Assembly (NCBI RefSeq): GCF_010183535.1
Contig: NC_071331.1
Location: 15,438,001 to 15,502,000, forward strand
DNA from: Caenorhabditis remanei
Taxonomy: Eukaryota > Nematoda > Chromadorea > Rhabditida > Rhabditidae
Length of the DNA stretch: 64,000 bases
Direction: 5' to 3'
This document shows positions 1 to 11,670 of this stretch, piece by piece. Every line of letters begins with the position of its first letter. The stretch's first letter is position 1. The translations under genes were made by a program, and so were the position numbers. The notes under the pieces are model-generated. The model saw nothing but the letters and a program-made list of their open reading frames with translations. It was not told where the DNA came from and ran no database searches.

Positions 1-1104
1 TTCTTATATGGAATTCGAATTCTCTTTTTTCACTCTTCCAATGTATTTATTGTTCACCCCACTCATTTATGTCCCGATAACTCTGCTCATTGATTTGAGA
101 ATTTTCGCGAAATTAATGAATGCAAAATTGGAAAAACATATAAATGTTCACTTATTCAAATCGATTTGTATGTTTCAGTTTATGGTAAGAAGTGAAGAAA
201 TAATAAAATGGAATCTAAAACATTGCAGTCTTTCCTCTTTTTCATTGCTGATTTATTTCATCTCCGTCTACCAACAACTGGAATATTTACGAGATGGTGT
301 GCGAGCGTGGAGCCAAATCATTTCATAATGAGCTTGTACATTCTAACTTTTTATATTAATTATGCGACAATGTTGTTCCCAATTCTCATTTCTTTAATGA
401 GACTTATCCTCATTTTGTCTCCTCGAAATCATGAAAAAGTGAGAGTTGAACTAGATTCTGGATATAAGTTTCAGAATTTCAGATAAATGGAAAACTAATG
501 AAAGCGGCTATCCCAATTATCTCAATATATCCATTATTCTTCACATTTTTCATGTTTCCAGCAGTTGGATACTGTACTCAACCACTGTATCCATTCACTT
601 TCGGTGCAATTACTTTCCATTTCGACGGAACTTGGTTTGGGGTCTGTCACAGTTTTCAAATAAAACATATGATTCAGATCTGAGTTTTCAGTTGAAAAAC
701 AATTATTTTTTACTTGGAAATGACTTGTTTTGGATGACCATTTGTATTTCTATCAACACAGTTCTTCTCGTAAAATTAGTAATTCTTAAAATCTCATTGG
801 CTCGTCACTCGAGGTCTAATCACTCCTATAAAATCGAGCTGTCTCTCACTTTGACAACACTTTCAATGATTCTCTCATATCTTTCTACAGGAATGGTTGT
901 GGTAATTAACCAATCAATTAGCTTCGATTCAATGGCATATTTCAGATATGTTTTCAATTGTTTCCAGCCTATACATATCATGCAATAATGCTCCGCCCAT
1001 ATGGAAATGATTTGGAGAGTTGTGTTGTTCCATGGGTCTTTTATCTCACACACCCAGTCTTCAGAAAGAAATCAAAAATCCACGTCCAAGTTTTGCATAG
1101 TTGA
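1..1104 (+). CDS. sru-like 7TM chemoreceptor, copy A (5' end cut)
   Basis: Odorant-type GPCR of the nematode srg superfamily, expected in sensory cilia. Exons: 1-184, 229-438, 483-641, 692-901, 946-1104, all joining in frame with GT/AG introns of 44-50 bases. The reading frame is open to base 1 (Ser-Tyr before the Met at 8), and sibling copies carry about 25 more N-terminal residues, so the ATG at 8 is internal and the true start lies outside the window. Hallmarks shared with the other seven copies: a W-C-A-S-x-E-P-N-H motif after TM3, F-P-A-V-G-Y-C after TM4, S-L-T-L-T-T-L-S-M in TM6, and the terminal L-R-P-Y-G-N-D plus Y-L-T-H-P-V-F. The stop is TGA at 1102. Assignment to sru rather than a sister srg-superfamily class is from memory of the family pattern. 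Confidence 0.75.
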
Positions 1105-1299
1105 AACTATTCATATAAATAACTTTTCTTCGATCTAGGTGCAAATGTTTTTGTAGTCAAATTACCTTTTTCTTCTTCGAAACGTGTAATTTTGATCTTT
1201 TGGTTATAAAGAAAATCTCGAGAGCCCTGTAATTTCATTTTTGAGCACCAAGAATCTCATTTTTCCCTTCTCCAAACTTCCAAACTCATTTTGGAAGTG

Positions 1300-2630
1300 A
1301 TGTCGAATTCCACTTCTGTCCCATCTACAGTAACCTCTCTAGGTATTCATGGAAATCCCGCTTTCATCAATTTTGAGTTTTCATTTCTAACCGTTCCAAT
1401 GCTTCTTTTATTCCTTCCAATTCTATATATTCCTATCACTTCTGTCGTCATTTTACGTATTTTCGCTCAGTCAATGAGTGCATTTCGACAGAAAAATGTG
1501 AATGATCAGTTGTTTAGAGCGATAACTTTAACTCATTTCATGGTAAGTTCTAAATCATCTTGAAAGACGAAAAGGAATTCGAGAAAATCCTGGAAGAAAA
1601 CCTGGGATTCTTAAAGTATCTCGGGTTGAGTTCTGTGTCTTAGACTATTAAAATTCTGAGCTGAGTCATAAAGAAGTTTGTCGGTCGGAAGTGGGGAACG
1701 ACCCATGCTTAAATGTACCCATCAATTCAAGTCTATTTCAGTGTCTTCTCTTTTTTGTATCTGATTTTTTCTACATTCGCCTTCCACTTACTGGAGTACT
1801 GACCAGTTGGTGTGCAAGTATAGAACCTAGTGGCTATCTTGTTATATTACTTTTAATTACTTATCATATCAACTATGTTGTCATATTACTTCCGTTTCTA
1901 GTTGCACTTATTCGAATTAATTTGATTTTGATGCCTCAGAAGCATCAAAAGGTGTTGTTTCAATCAATAACATCAAAAAGCTTACTCCCATGATTTCAGA
2001 TAAATAAAACATTGTTGAAATGGGCCATTCCTATTATCTTTATTTACCCATTCATCTTCACCTTTGGAATGATTCCAGCAGTTGGTTACTGTCAACCTGC
2101 TGGTTATCCACTGTCATTTGGTGCCATTATTTTCAGAGTTGAATACACTTCATTTGGCGTGAGACACTACGAAATACATCACGAGATACTCAATTTTTGT
2201 TTCAGATAAGAAACGCAATTGGGCTGATTTTCAACACATTTTTCTGGTTATTTGTCTGTTTAATTATCAATTCTGTTATAGTTGTGAAACTGATCAAATT
2301 AAAATTCACACTAAGTCAACACTCGAAATCTCAGGCATCTCATAAAGCTGAGATTTCGCTGACTGTTACGAGTCTCTCAATGACATTTTCGTATGTAACA
2401 AACGGAATGATTGCGGTGAGAATGAATAAAATAGAAGAATCTTAAATAATTATTTTCAGCTCGGTAATTTTATTCTCCCAAATTTGACATTCTACTTCAT
2501 AGCTCTCCGACCAGTTATGAATGATTTGGACACGTGTCTTGTTCCATGGGTATTCTATCTGACTCATCCAATCTTCAAGAAGAAACAATCTAATAATAAG
2601 ATTTTTGTATTGACTCCCGATTATTCATAA
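1300..2630 (+). CDS. sru-like 7TM chemoreceptor, copy B
   Basis: Complete chemoreceptor GPCR of 330 residues. Exons: 1300-1542, 1742-1951, 2000-2158, 2206-2415, 2460-2630, all phase 0. The start is the ATG that opens M-S-N-S-T-S-V; upstream in-frame codons lack another ATG. The N-terminus has the family motif G-I-H-G-N-P-A-F-I-N-F. Cysteine-rich landmarks are retained: W-C-A-S after TM3 and G-Y-C before the extracellular loop. The C-tail is short and basic (F-K-K-K-Q). Intron 1 is 199 bases, longer than the other introns. An AATAAA lies near 2734. It is closest in pattern to copies A and C, which share the I-H-G-N N-terminus and the F-G before exon 4. Confidence 0.82.
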
Positions 2631-3062
2631 CATTGTATCCAATTGCTCCAAACTTTTTATTAATTGTTTTCTTCAGAGAAGATGATTCGATATAAAAATG
2701 AACTATCAATTGTTAAACAATCGTTCAGTTCTGAAATAAAATTTCCTATATGAATCATCAAACTTTCAATTGATTGGTTACTACTAGACGAATTCGTTTG
2801 TCTTTTAGCTGAATTTATGAAAAAAGTACTCGTTTTCCATCCGTGGCATTTGCTCTTATTTTCAATTCTACTTCTTGAAATTATACGTTTTCAACGACTT
2901 CGACATTTTCAATGCATCTGAAATAAAACTTAGTTCTTATCTCGTGATTTGTGATAGATTATCTCTTACTTCAGACGAACGAATTGATTCGTTTCAAGCT
3001 ATAATCATCAAGGAAAATAGACTTCAGACTTCATCCGATGACTAACTTCTTCTCCATTTTAA
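2631..3062. other. Intergenic, copies B to C
   Basis: Noncoding spacer of 432 bases with a polyadenylation signal for copy B near 2734. I see no repeat or RNA gene. It presumably holds the copy C promoter. Confidence 0.6.
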
Positions 3063-4246
3063 ATGTCTTCCTTGTCAACAATTGCTCCAATTCTGGCTCC
3101 TATTGGAATTCATGGAAATTCAACGTTTATCAACTTCGAATTCTCATTTTTTACTCTTCCAATGACTCTTATCTTCCTTCCAATTTTCTATATTCCGATC
3201 ACTTTAATTATCATTCTGAGAATTTTGGTTAAATTGTATCGTTTAATAAAAGATAGAATGGGAAATGTTCAAATATTTAGTGTTATTTTAATGTCACAAT
3301 TCATGGTAAGAACTTTTCCAATTCGAAGAAATTGGAAGATTAGAAATAATTGTAATAAATTTCCAGTGTCTTCTTTTCTTCATCGTTGACTTTTTCAACA
3401 CTCGTCTCCCATCAACTGGAATATTTACGAGATGGTGTGCAAGTGTCGACCCAAATATGTTCCTAACTTTCATCTACATTCTTTCTTTTCATATTAATTT
3501 ATCTACAATGATTTTCCCATTTTTATTATCTTCAATGAGACTTATTCTCATTTTTTATCCACAAAATCACAAAAGAGTTTGTGAAATTTTAACAAACTGT
3601 AAAATAATATTAATTCTTACAGTTCAATGGGAAACTTCTTCGTTTATTCTTGCCTCTAATATTCTTCTATCCCTTTATTTTCACAGTATTCATGTTTCCT
3701 GCACTGGGTTACTGTAGTTCTGCCAAATATCCATTTCAGTTTGGAGCAGTTATACTGAGAATCGAACGAATACTGTTCGGAGTGAGAAGGATGTATGTCT
3801 GTTTTCTTCTCATATCGTTTCATTTCAGAACAATTTTCCGTTGATTTTCAATACATTATTCTGGATGTCAATATGTTTAATCAATAATTCAATTCTCTTA
3901 GTTCAATTGTGGAAATTGAGATGTTCAATAAGTATTCAAGCCAGATCTCAATACTCATATAGAATAGAAAAGTCACTTACACTCACTTCTGTTTCAATGA
4001 TTCTCTCATTTCTTTCGAATGGAATGGCCGTGGTTTGTTTCATTTAAATAATCTTCAAGTATTCTCATATTCATATTTCAGTTCGCCAGTTTATTCCATC
4101 CCAACTTCAAATTCTATGCAATAATGCTTCGTCCGTTAGGGAATGATTTGTATACATGTGTTGTTCCTTGGCTCTTTTATCTCACTCATCCGACCTTCAG
4201 GAAGCAAATTGTTAGCAAAATACTCATTTTTAGACCTCAAACTTGA
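3063..4246 (+). CDS. sru-like 7TM chemoreceptor, copy C
   Basis: Complete chemoreceptor of about 326 residues. Exons: 3063-3305, 3367-3576, 3623-3781, 3829-4032, 4082-4246, all phase 0. It begins M-S-S-L-S-T-I-A-P and carries G-I-H-G-N-S-T-F-I-N-F-E-F. The exon 2 product has the family W-C-A-S motif with V-D-P-N in place of E-P-N-H. Exon 4 is two codons shorter than in copies A and B, in the third intracellular loop. It ends Y-L-T-H-P-T-F-R-K-Q. The neighbours B and D lie over 400 bases away on the same strand, so an operon is unlikely. Confidence 0.82.
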
Positions 4247-4728
4247 TTAAAAAGGGTACACTTTCATGATATAATAAATCGGTTTCAGTTGATGATTTAT
4301 TGAAAGATTTCATAAAAAACAAAAACTTCAGACCAAATTGCAAGCAAAAAATAATTATACGGAGACTAAGTTAACGCTATAAACGGTAAATCAATTGTGA
4401 ATAACAAACTGAAAAAAGGTCAAAAACTGAATCAAAACGTTTATTTCAGAATAAAAAAGAGGATTACGTCATAGACACGTATCAGACGGAGGGCTGTAAT
4501 AAACTTTCAAATTTCTCAAATTTCTGACAAAATGTGGTCCAGAGAGCATAGAAATTAGAAGTTTCAGTTTCTTCTTGTTTTCCCTCTTTTTGTTTTCATA
4601 TTTTTCTCACCTGTTACCTCATTCAGATACACAAAACAAAGAAATAATCATTTGCTTTCTTAATATTCGGTTTTCTTATTGCATTCCAGTTATTTGAAAT
4701 TTCAGAATCAGAGAACAAACTGAATGAA
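4247..4728 (+). promoter_or_regulatory. Copy C-D spacer with trans-splice-like acceptor and mini-uORF
   Basis: Noncoding spacer. A splice-acceptor-like AATTTCAG ends at 4705, 23 bases before the copy D start, as expected for spliced-leader addition or a 5' UTR intron. Between it and the real start lies an ATG at 4724 that reads Met-Lys-stop and overlaps the ATG at 4729, so initiation at copy D may need leaky scanning or reinitiation. Confidence 0.45.
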
Positions 4729-6401
4729 ATGAATAATGTGTCAATTCAAGGCAATCCACTTTATATCAATTATCAATTCGATTTCTTCACTTTTCCCGTT
4801 TTATTCGCATCTATTCCATTCCTTTATCTCATTCCAACTGTCTTTGTGATGCTGCAAATTTTAAGAGTTTATGCTAGACAATTGATTACAAAAAGAGATG
4901 ATCTAATGAATCCAGACGTCTTTTTCATTATTGTTCTTTCTCAATTTATGGTAACATTTTCAGATGAAACAGTTCATGAGAAATGAGTTAAATTCAGGGT
5001 TTTTGTTATATGATATCTGATTATTTCACTATTAGACTTCCTTCTACAGGCCTATTGACATCTTGGTGTGCATCACAGGAACCCAATCATTTTCTGAAAA
5101 TTATCTTCTTTTTCTCAATTTATTTCAATTACACGTCCATGCTGTTTCCGTTTCTGTTGTCAACTTTAAGACTTATTCCAATATATTATCCAAATAAACA
5201 TAATGAGGTATGAGGAGAATGCAAACAAAATGAATTAAAAACAAAGTTTGCAAGTTTCCGTTTTCTTAGAATTTGCAAAGTTTTTTGAAGAAGAAGAACG
5301 TAAATTTCAAGAAATTTGTGCTGACTAGGGAAGGCCTCGGGGTGACCGTGGAGTTATGGGACGTGAGCTATATCGTTGGAAAGCTGGGAAAACGCTGATT
5401 CCAAATAAATATTCAGTTTTTGCCCTCGAGGCCTGGTATTCGAGAAAAACAGGGTCAAAGTTCAGAAAAATGACTAATTATTGCCTTTCTAACACGCGAA
5501 AAAATTTTTGCAATTTTTTGCAATTTTCGCGTGTTAAAAAGGCAATAATTTGTCATTTTTCTGAACTTTGACCTTGTGTTTCTCAAATACCAGGCCTCGA
5601 GGGCAAAAACTAAGTATATATTTGGAATCAGCGTTCTCTCAGCTTTCCAATGATATATGTCACGTTCCATAACTCCACGGTCACCCCGAGGCCTTCCCTA
5701 GTGAAGTGATGATGAGCTTTGCTTCAAACCACATTCTCCCTTATATTATCAATATATAAGTTTCAGTTATGCGCTAAAATAGTAAAATATTCAACCCCGA
5801 TAATCTTCGTCTATCCATTCCTATTCACATTCACTCTCATTCCTGCTCTTGGATTCTGTCGACAGCTTCTTGGCCCTTATCAATTCGGAGCTATCTACAT
5901 TTTTTTCAGTGGAAACTTCAGTTGGTTCAATGTAAGTTTATTATCAGAAAAATAGTCAATAAAATTTCATTGATTTCAGTTGAAACTGGCAAATCTTCTT
6001 GTCTTGAATGTTGTCTTCTGGTTGATTTTATGTTTGATTACAAATATTTTATTGTATAAAAAGCTGAAATTAATCAGAAACAAAAGAAAAAGTGTGACAC
6101 TTCAAAGAGCTGAGTTCTCACTTACTGTCACTACAATTTCAATGCTTTCTTCCTATGTTACAAATTTAGTTTTTGTGGTAATCATGATGATCTTTAATGA
6201 TGCTTCAATGTCGTTTCATTCCAGATAATATTCATAATTTATCCTCCACTTTCAACATATTTCGTCGCACTCCGTCCATTTGGAAATGATTGTGATATTG
6301 TTCTTGTTCCTTGGATATTTTATTTAACACATCCAGCATTCAAAAGAAAATTATTATCAAAAGATGTATCGAGAGTCAAAACTCTACATACAACTGTCTA
6401 G
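4729..6401 (+). CDS. sru-like 7TM chemoreceptor, copy D
   Basis: Complete chemoreceptor of about 323 residues. Exons: 4729-4950, 4998-5207, 5767-5931, 5980-6177, 6225-6401, all phase 0. The N-terminus M-N-N-V-S-I-Q-G-N-P-L-Y-I-N is almost identical to that of copy H some 7 kb downstream, while the three genes between them (E-G) belong to another subgroup. Intron 2 is 559 bases because it contains a 377-base palindromic repeat. Motifs: T-S-W-C-A-S-Q-E-P-N-H-F, F-C-R-Q-L-L-G-P-Y, and the terminal R-P-F-G-N-D-C with Y-L-T-H-P-A-F. AATAAA follows near 6420. Confidence 0.82.
5325..5701. repeat. Near-perfect 377-bp palindromic (fold-back) element in a copy D intron
   Basis: The left arm starting CTAGGGAAGGCCTCGGGG and the right arm ending CCCCGAGGCCTTCCCTAG are reverse complements. 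Pairing continues with few mismatches to a centre near 5510 in an A/T-rich GCAATTTTTTGC stretch, so each arm is about 180 bases. A TGA trinucleotide flanks both ends (5322-5324 and 5702-5704), a plausible 3-base target duplication. There is no transposase. The apparent ORFs in it (5356-5571 plus, 5455-5670 minus) are mirror translations of the two arms. I read it as a fold-back MITE; the superfamily is not assignable by eye. Confidence 0.85.
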
Positions 6402-6956
6402 GAACTCTTTCACTAACTCAATAAAACTCGTTTCTCAACGTCAACTCGTGATTTATGACTTCCCGTATGCTTCAATCAGTAAGACAGAACAAAAAAGCCA
6501 ATAAGAGAAATTATTTGATTTCTCTCCCTCCTCTGAAATTTGTTGCACCTAGAATGTTCTCAACATGATGAGTTTTTTCATTCAGTCACTCCGTTGAGTT
6601 TTGGAAAATCACACGCCGATAGTACATCGTACTCAATATCAATCAGAGTTCATAAGCAGTCATAATTATACAATTCCTTGAATCAGAAGATATCAAACAT
6701 ATCAATTATCGAGTCTCCCCCTCAATTTCGCAAGCACTCATACGCTTTTCTGCGGAAACTTCCGAATGTAAACACGTCTTTCCTACCTTTTGTGAAGCAC
6801 TGAAATCATTTCCATCTGAAAAATCATTGCTTTCGAGTGTGCCGACAGAGAGAATAAAATTTAATAAACGTTTGGGTTTCGGCAGTTCAAATAAGTTTCC
6901 TGGTGAATTTCCATTGATTTCTGTTCTATTACTTCTTTTATTCATTGCTTCATAAA
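6402..6956. other. Intergenic, copies D to E
   Basis: Noncoding spacer of 555 bases. It holds the copy D poly(A) signal near 6420 and probable promoter sequence for copy E. No repeat was seen. Confidence 0.55.
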
Positions 6957-8216
6957 ATGGTCAATCGAGAACTTGGACTCGTTATTAATGGAAATTCGAA
7001 TTACTCAAACTACACATTTGACCCACTTACATTTTCTTGTCTTTTATCATTTGGTCCACTTATCTATATTATTCCAACATTTGTTGTCATAATTCGAGTA
7101 ATTCGAACATTTTATCGAAATATAATTGGAAAAAAGGATAAAAATGTTAATCGAAATGTATTCACGGTTCTAGTACTTTCAAATTTTTCAGTGAGTTTCA
7201 ACTTTTTCTCCAGTCGAATACATAGAGATACATACAGAGTCTTGGCTTCTTCTTCTCCGATCTAATTGTGATTCGTGCACCTTCCACTGGAATAATGACT
7301 TCATGGTGTTACCGTCAAGAGCCAAATCGTTTTCTGAATATTGTATTCCAAGCTCAAGCTTATTTCAATTACTGTACAATGTTTTATCCAGTTTTGTTTT
7401 CTGTTGTTCGACTTGTCATAACCTATGTTCCAAATAGACATGATGAAGTAAGTTAGGCTGATTATTCAAGTCCCATTTACCAGATTTAGGTCAATGCAAA
7501 AATACTGAAATTTGCTATACCAGCAATTCAAATATACCCAATTTTGCTCCTTCTTCATATGATTCCAGCTCTCGGAGTGTGTCGACAACATTCATCTCCG
7601 TATAGCTTCGGAGCAGTCTACGTTCATTTCATCAATTCTTGGAGAGGTGTGAGTATATTCTCGCTGCTTGATTTAGACTTCTGATATTCATTTTTCAGAT
7701 TATGAATGCTCCAATCACAGTTATTAATTCTGCAGTTTGGCTCACAACTTGCTTGATTCTTAATTTTATTCTTTATAGAAAATTGAGAAAATTGAAGACA
7801 GTGTCATTAAGGTTTTTGTCTATTAGAAAAATTCACAAAATATCAAACTGATTGTATTTCAGTCAGACTCAAACTCACCAAAATATAAGAAATCGAATAA
7901 TTGAAGTTTCTTTATCTCTTACTACGCTTGCGATGCTCTTCGCATATGCAACTAATCTTGTTTTTCTGGTAAGATCTATCCATAAAATAAGACTAATCGA
8001 AATAATTAGAGAATTTAAAAACTAACCAATATTCAGGGATCATTCATGATAGATTATGACATCGCCACGTATCTCGTTGTATTCCGTCCATTTGGATATG
8101 ATCTCGAACTATGCGTAGTTCCATGGGTATTCTATCTGACACATCCTGCATTTCGAAAGAAATCAGATAGCCGAATAGTGGTGAATTCGAATAGAAAACC
8201 GCCTTTATCCATCTGA
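6957..8216 (+). CDS. sru-like 7TM chemoreceptor, copy E
   Basis: Complete chemoreceptor of about 333 residues. Exons: 6957-7190, 7238-7447, 7490-7648, 7699-7811, 7863-7968, 8037-8216. Copies E, F and G share an extra intron that splits the TM5-TM6 loop exon after two bases of a codon, absent from A-D and H. The start is the ATG of M-V-N-R-E-L-G; no other in-frame ATG lies nearby upstream. The N-terminus reads I-N-G-N-S-N-Y-S-N instead of I-H-G-N-P, with two possible N-glycosylation sites. Motifs: T-S-W-C-Y-R-Q-E-P-N-R-F, G-V-C-R-Q, and terminal R-P-F-G-Y-D with Y-L-T-H-P-A-F-R-K-K. Confidence 0.82.
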
Positions 8217-8677
8217 AATTCAACGTTCTTTGGGCTTCAAATCGGATGAATACTCCCTTGATAAACAATTAGAGACCTAATAAATTTAAACCACCCACGT
8301 TCATTTTCAATTCAATTTACTTCCAGTCATAATGCAAAATACCACTTATTTTATAGCTTTTAACCGCATGAAATTGAAAATAATACAACTAAAATATTCA
8401 ATTTGGAAGCTGGGAGTCTACCAGAAAAATGGCTCTTCTTTTATGAAAGAAAAGAGACAAACAACAACAAAATGAATGACTTTTCGTATTGCTCTTCACA
8501 CACTGGCCAGCCTTTTCAAGTGTGTTTTCCAGCGGACCTTCCACTATTTTTTTGTTTTTCTGAGAGCAAGTGTTCACTGAAAACAAATCAAATTTAGAGA
8601 AGAACGAATCAAATTTATTGGATTCCATAAGATATATAGACCTCTGAGTTCCCTTCATTTCTCTCATCACAAAGAAA
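8217..8677. other. Intergenic, copies E to F
   Basis: Noncoding spacer of 461 bases with AATAAA near 8279 for copy E. Short ORFs here lack splice context and family similarity. Confidence 0.55.
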
Positions 8678-9922
8678 ATGTCGATGGAAAATGATGATCT
8701 TGGCGTTATCATAAATCTCAATGCAAACTATTCAAACTTTCACTTCAATTTACTTACTGTTCCTGTATTTTTATCTGTTTTTCCATTCATTTATATCATT
8801 CCAACCTGCTGTGTCATATTCCGAATCATCCACGTTTACATTGAAAAAGGAATCAGAAAAAACGATGAAACAGTCAATAAAAGTGTGTTTTTGGTCATTA
8901 TTCTATCACAAGTAACAGTGAGTTTTCCTTTCATTTTCTTCTAAATTCATCCTCTTCCAATTTCAGTGTCTCAGTTTTTTCCTTTCCGATTACATAATTA
9001 TTCGACTGCCATCGACAGGAATCATGACTAAATGGTGTTATCAACAGTCCCCAAATCGATTTCTGTCGTTGATATTCACTTCTCATATCTATTTCAGTTA
9101 TCCACTCATGATATATCCCATTTTGTTGACTGTCGTTCGGTTCATGCCAATTCATTATCCACATAAACATCGAGAAGTAAGATTTTTCAACAGTGTAGTC
9201 TATTCCTAAACTGAATTCTTTAATTTTCAGCTCAATACAAAAATCTTGTGCTACAGTATCCCAATCATCCATCTCTACTCATTTCCGTTCATTTTCTTTA
9301 TGTTTCCGGCTCTCGGAGTCTGTCGACAATTTATGAAACCATATCCATTCGGATCGGCATTTATTCATTTCTATGGGTCGTGGCATGGAGTGAGTTTCCA
9401 TTGAAATTATTTCTCTTTTCAAATTCATTTTTCCAGATAATGAACATGCCATTCCAAATTCTCAACACTTGTTTCTGGTTGGTTCTCTATCTGGGCAGTA
9501 ACTTTTGTCTCCATCGAGAGTTGCGAAATTTGAAATTGACTTCTCAGTGGTAATTTTGATCTCAGATTTTGCAAAAAACACATCAAATTTCAGTCATCTT
9601 CATGCCAATCAAAGTGCAAAATATCGAAGAGCCGAGTTCTCTCTGACTGTCACAACTGTGTCGATGATTCTTGCATATGTCGTAAATATTGTTTTTCAAG
9701 TGAGTAATCGAAACTAATTTTATTTTCAATTAAATATATGTTCAGGTAACATTTCTGGTCGATTATCGTCTCGGAACCTATTTTTCATTACTCCGTCCTT
9801 ATGGAAATGATTTGGAAACTTGTGTTCTTCCTTGGATATTTTATCTCACTCATCCAGCATTTCGATCGAAACAAGGATCAATTACATCTTCGAGTGGACA
9901 ACAGAGAACAACTATCACATAA
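8678..9922 (+). CDS. sru-like 7TM chemoreceptor, copy F
   Basis: Complete chemoreceptor of about 334 residues. Exons: 8678-8917, 8967-9176, 9231-9389, 9437-9549, 9594-9699, 9746-9922. It has the same six-exon plan as copies E and G, including the phase-2 intron in the TM5-TM6 loop. Start M-S-M-E-N-D-D; the N-terminal segment I-I-N-L-N-A-N-Y-S-N matches copy G closely. Motifs: W-C-Y-Q-Q-S-P-N-R-F, F-P-A-L-G-V-C-R-Q, S-L-T-V-T-T-V-S-M and R-P-Y-G-N-D-L-E. The tail after Y-L-T-H-P-A-F is about 20 residues and rich in Ser and Thr. Confidence 0.82.
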
Positions 9923-10423
9923 AATAAGATTGACGTCAAGTTTTGGATCCTCTGCGGCTTTATGTTTTGACAAAAAATAAAAAAGATTTCCAAAATTCGG
10001 CATTGAAAAACAAAAAAAAAACAGCAACGCTTCAGAAAAATACGGGACCAATTTTCTCCTTTTTTTCACTGAAAAACAATCACAAATCCCTTTTTTAATT
10101 GGTGTATTCCATTGTATATATTCCTCTTCCTCCATACAATTTTTTCTGTATTTTTTTTCTTACTTCAGAGATTTATAAACTTGTCTAATGAATAATTCAA
10201 CAACGAAAAAATCAAAAATCTCATATGAAAAATAACTTTTTTTTTTCAAATGAGAGGGGTTGGAATGAGTGTTCATTTCGTTTCCGTTTCATCTTCTGAT
10301 ACTCTTCTTTTCCTTTTTTCATCTCTGTTTTTCATTACACCACCAGCTGTTTTTTCTCTTCTTTTTTGAATAGACTCCCAAGGTGTTGACGAGATTCAAA
10401 TCATAATTTCTAATATCCTTCTT
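9923..10423. other. Intergenic, copies F to G
   Basis: AT-rich noncoding spacer of 501 bases with several poly-A and poly-T runs. Nothing else recognised. Confidence 0.55.
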
Positions 10424-11670
10424 ATGGGAATGGATGAATTTAATCCCGGTATTATCATTAATCTCAATTCGAACTATTCTGATTTCCGATTCGACCCATT
10501 TACTCTTCCTGTATTCGTGGCTTTTATTCCGTTTCTATACATTATTCCTACTTGTTTTATTATACTTCGAATTATCCAAGTCTATATCGAGAAGGGAATA
10601 AAGAAAAATGAGGAAGTAGTCAATAAAAGTGTGTTCCTTGTTATCATTCTGTGTCAGTTATCAGTAAGTTTCACTTCTTTTCTCTGAAATTCTTTTTTTC
10701 TATTTCAGTGTCTAAGCTTTTTCCTCGGAGACTTGCTGACAATCCGACTTCCTTCCACTGGAATTATGACGTCATGGTGTTACAAACAGACCCCGAATCG
10801 TCTTTTGACTCTTCTTTTCACGTTTCAAATATACTCCAGTTATCCTGTTATGATCTACCCGGTACTGCTGAATATCGTTCGATTCGTTCCGATTCATTGG
10901 CCGCTCAATCATAGAAAAGTGAGTATTCTTTCAGTAATATCCTCAGTTCTTCACACGTTTATTCCAGATCAACTCAAAAATACTGCGTTACAGTATTCCA
11001 TTCATCCATCTCTATCCATTTTTCTTCACTTTTTTCATGTTTCCGGCGGTTGGAGTATGTCGACAACTCAAAGATCCGTATGATTTCGGATCTATTTATG
11101 TCCACTTTTTCGGTTCATGGAATGATGTTTGTTCATTTTTCTGTCTTCTTTTTCCCAAAACTTTTCAGTTTCAGTTGAGAAATGCTCCATTCCAACTTTT
11201 GAATTCATTCATCTGGTTCATCATTTGCCTTCTAAGCAGCTTTTTACTCTATCGGAAACTTCGAAACTTGAAAGTAGCTCGATGGTGAGAGTGAGAAAAA
11301 GATACCTCATTTTACGTCAACATGTTTTTATTTTCTGTTTCCAGTCAGTTAAACAGGAGCGTCAAATACCAAACAGCCGAAGTCTCATTGACACTCACAG
11401 CTACTTCAATGGTACTTGCATACATTACGAATCTTGTTTTTCTGGTGAGTTTCCAGAAGAAAATTATGAATGCTTCAACGGAAACTAGAGGATTCTTTTC
11501 AGGGGAACTTCATAATAGACATAAGACTTGGAACATACTTTGCAGTCTTTCGTCCGTATGGAAATGATCTGGAGATCTGTGTTGTGACATGGGTGTTCTA
11601 TTTAACTCATCCAGCATTTCACGAGAAAAAGAAACTAAGAAATAATCACAGCACACCTCATCTACTGTGA
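10424..11670 (+). CDS. sru-like 7TM chemoreceptor, copy G
   Basis: Complete chemoreceptor of about 328 residues. Exons: 10424-10663, 10709-10918, 10968-11126, 11175-11284, 11345-11444, 11503-11670. Start at M-G-M-D-E-F-N-P-G; an in-frame Met two codons later could be used instead. It is the closest relative of copy F in sequence and in intron positions. At exon 4 two acceptors sit six bases apart (TTTTCAG then TTTCAG); I used the second because it aligns with copies E and F. Motifs: T-S-W-C-Y-K-Q-T-P-N-R, F-P-A-V-G-V-C-R-Q, R-P-Y-G-N-D-L-E, Y-L-T-H-P-A-F. Confidence 0.82.

Noticed and set aside
5356..5670. Two 71-codon ORFs on opposite strands with almost the same peptide
   Set aside because: They are mirror translations of the two arms of the palindromic element, not genes.
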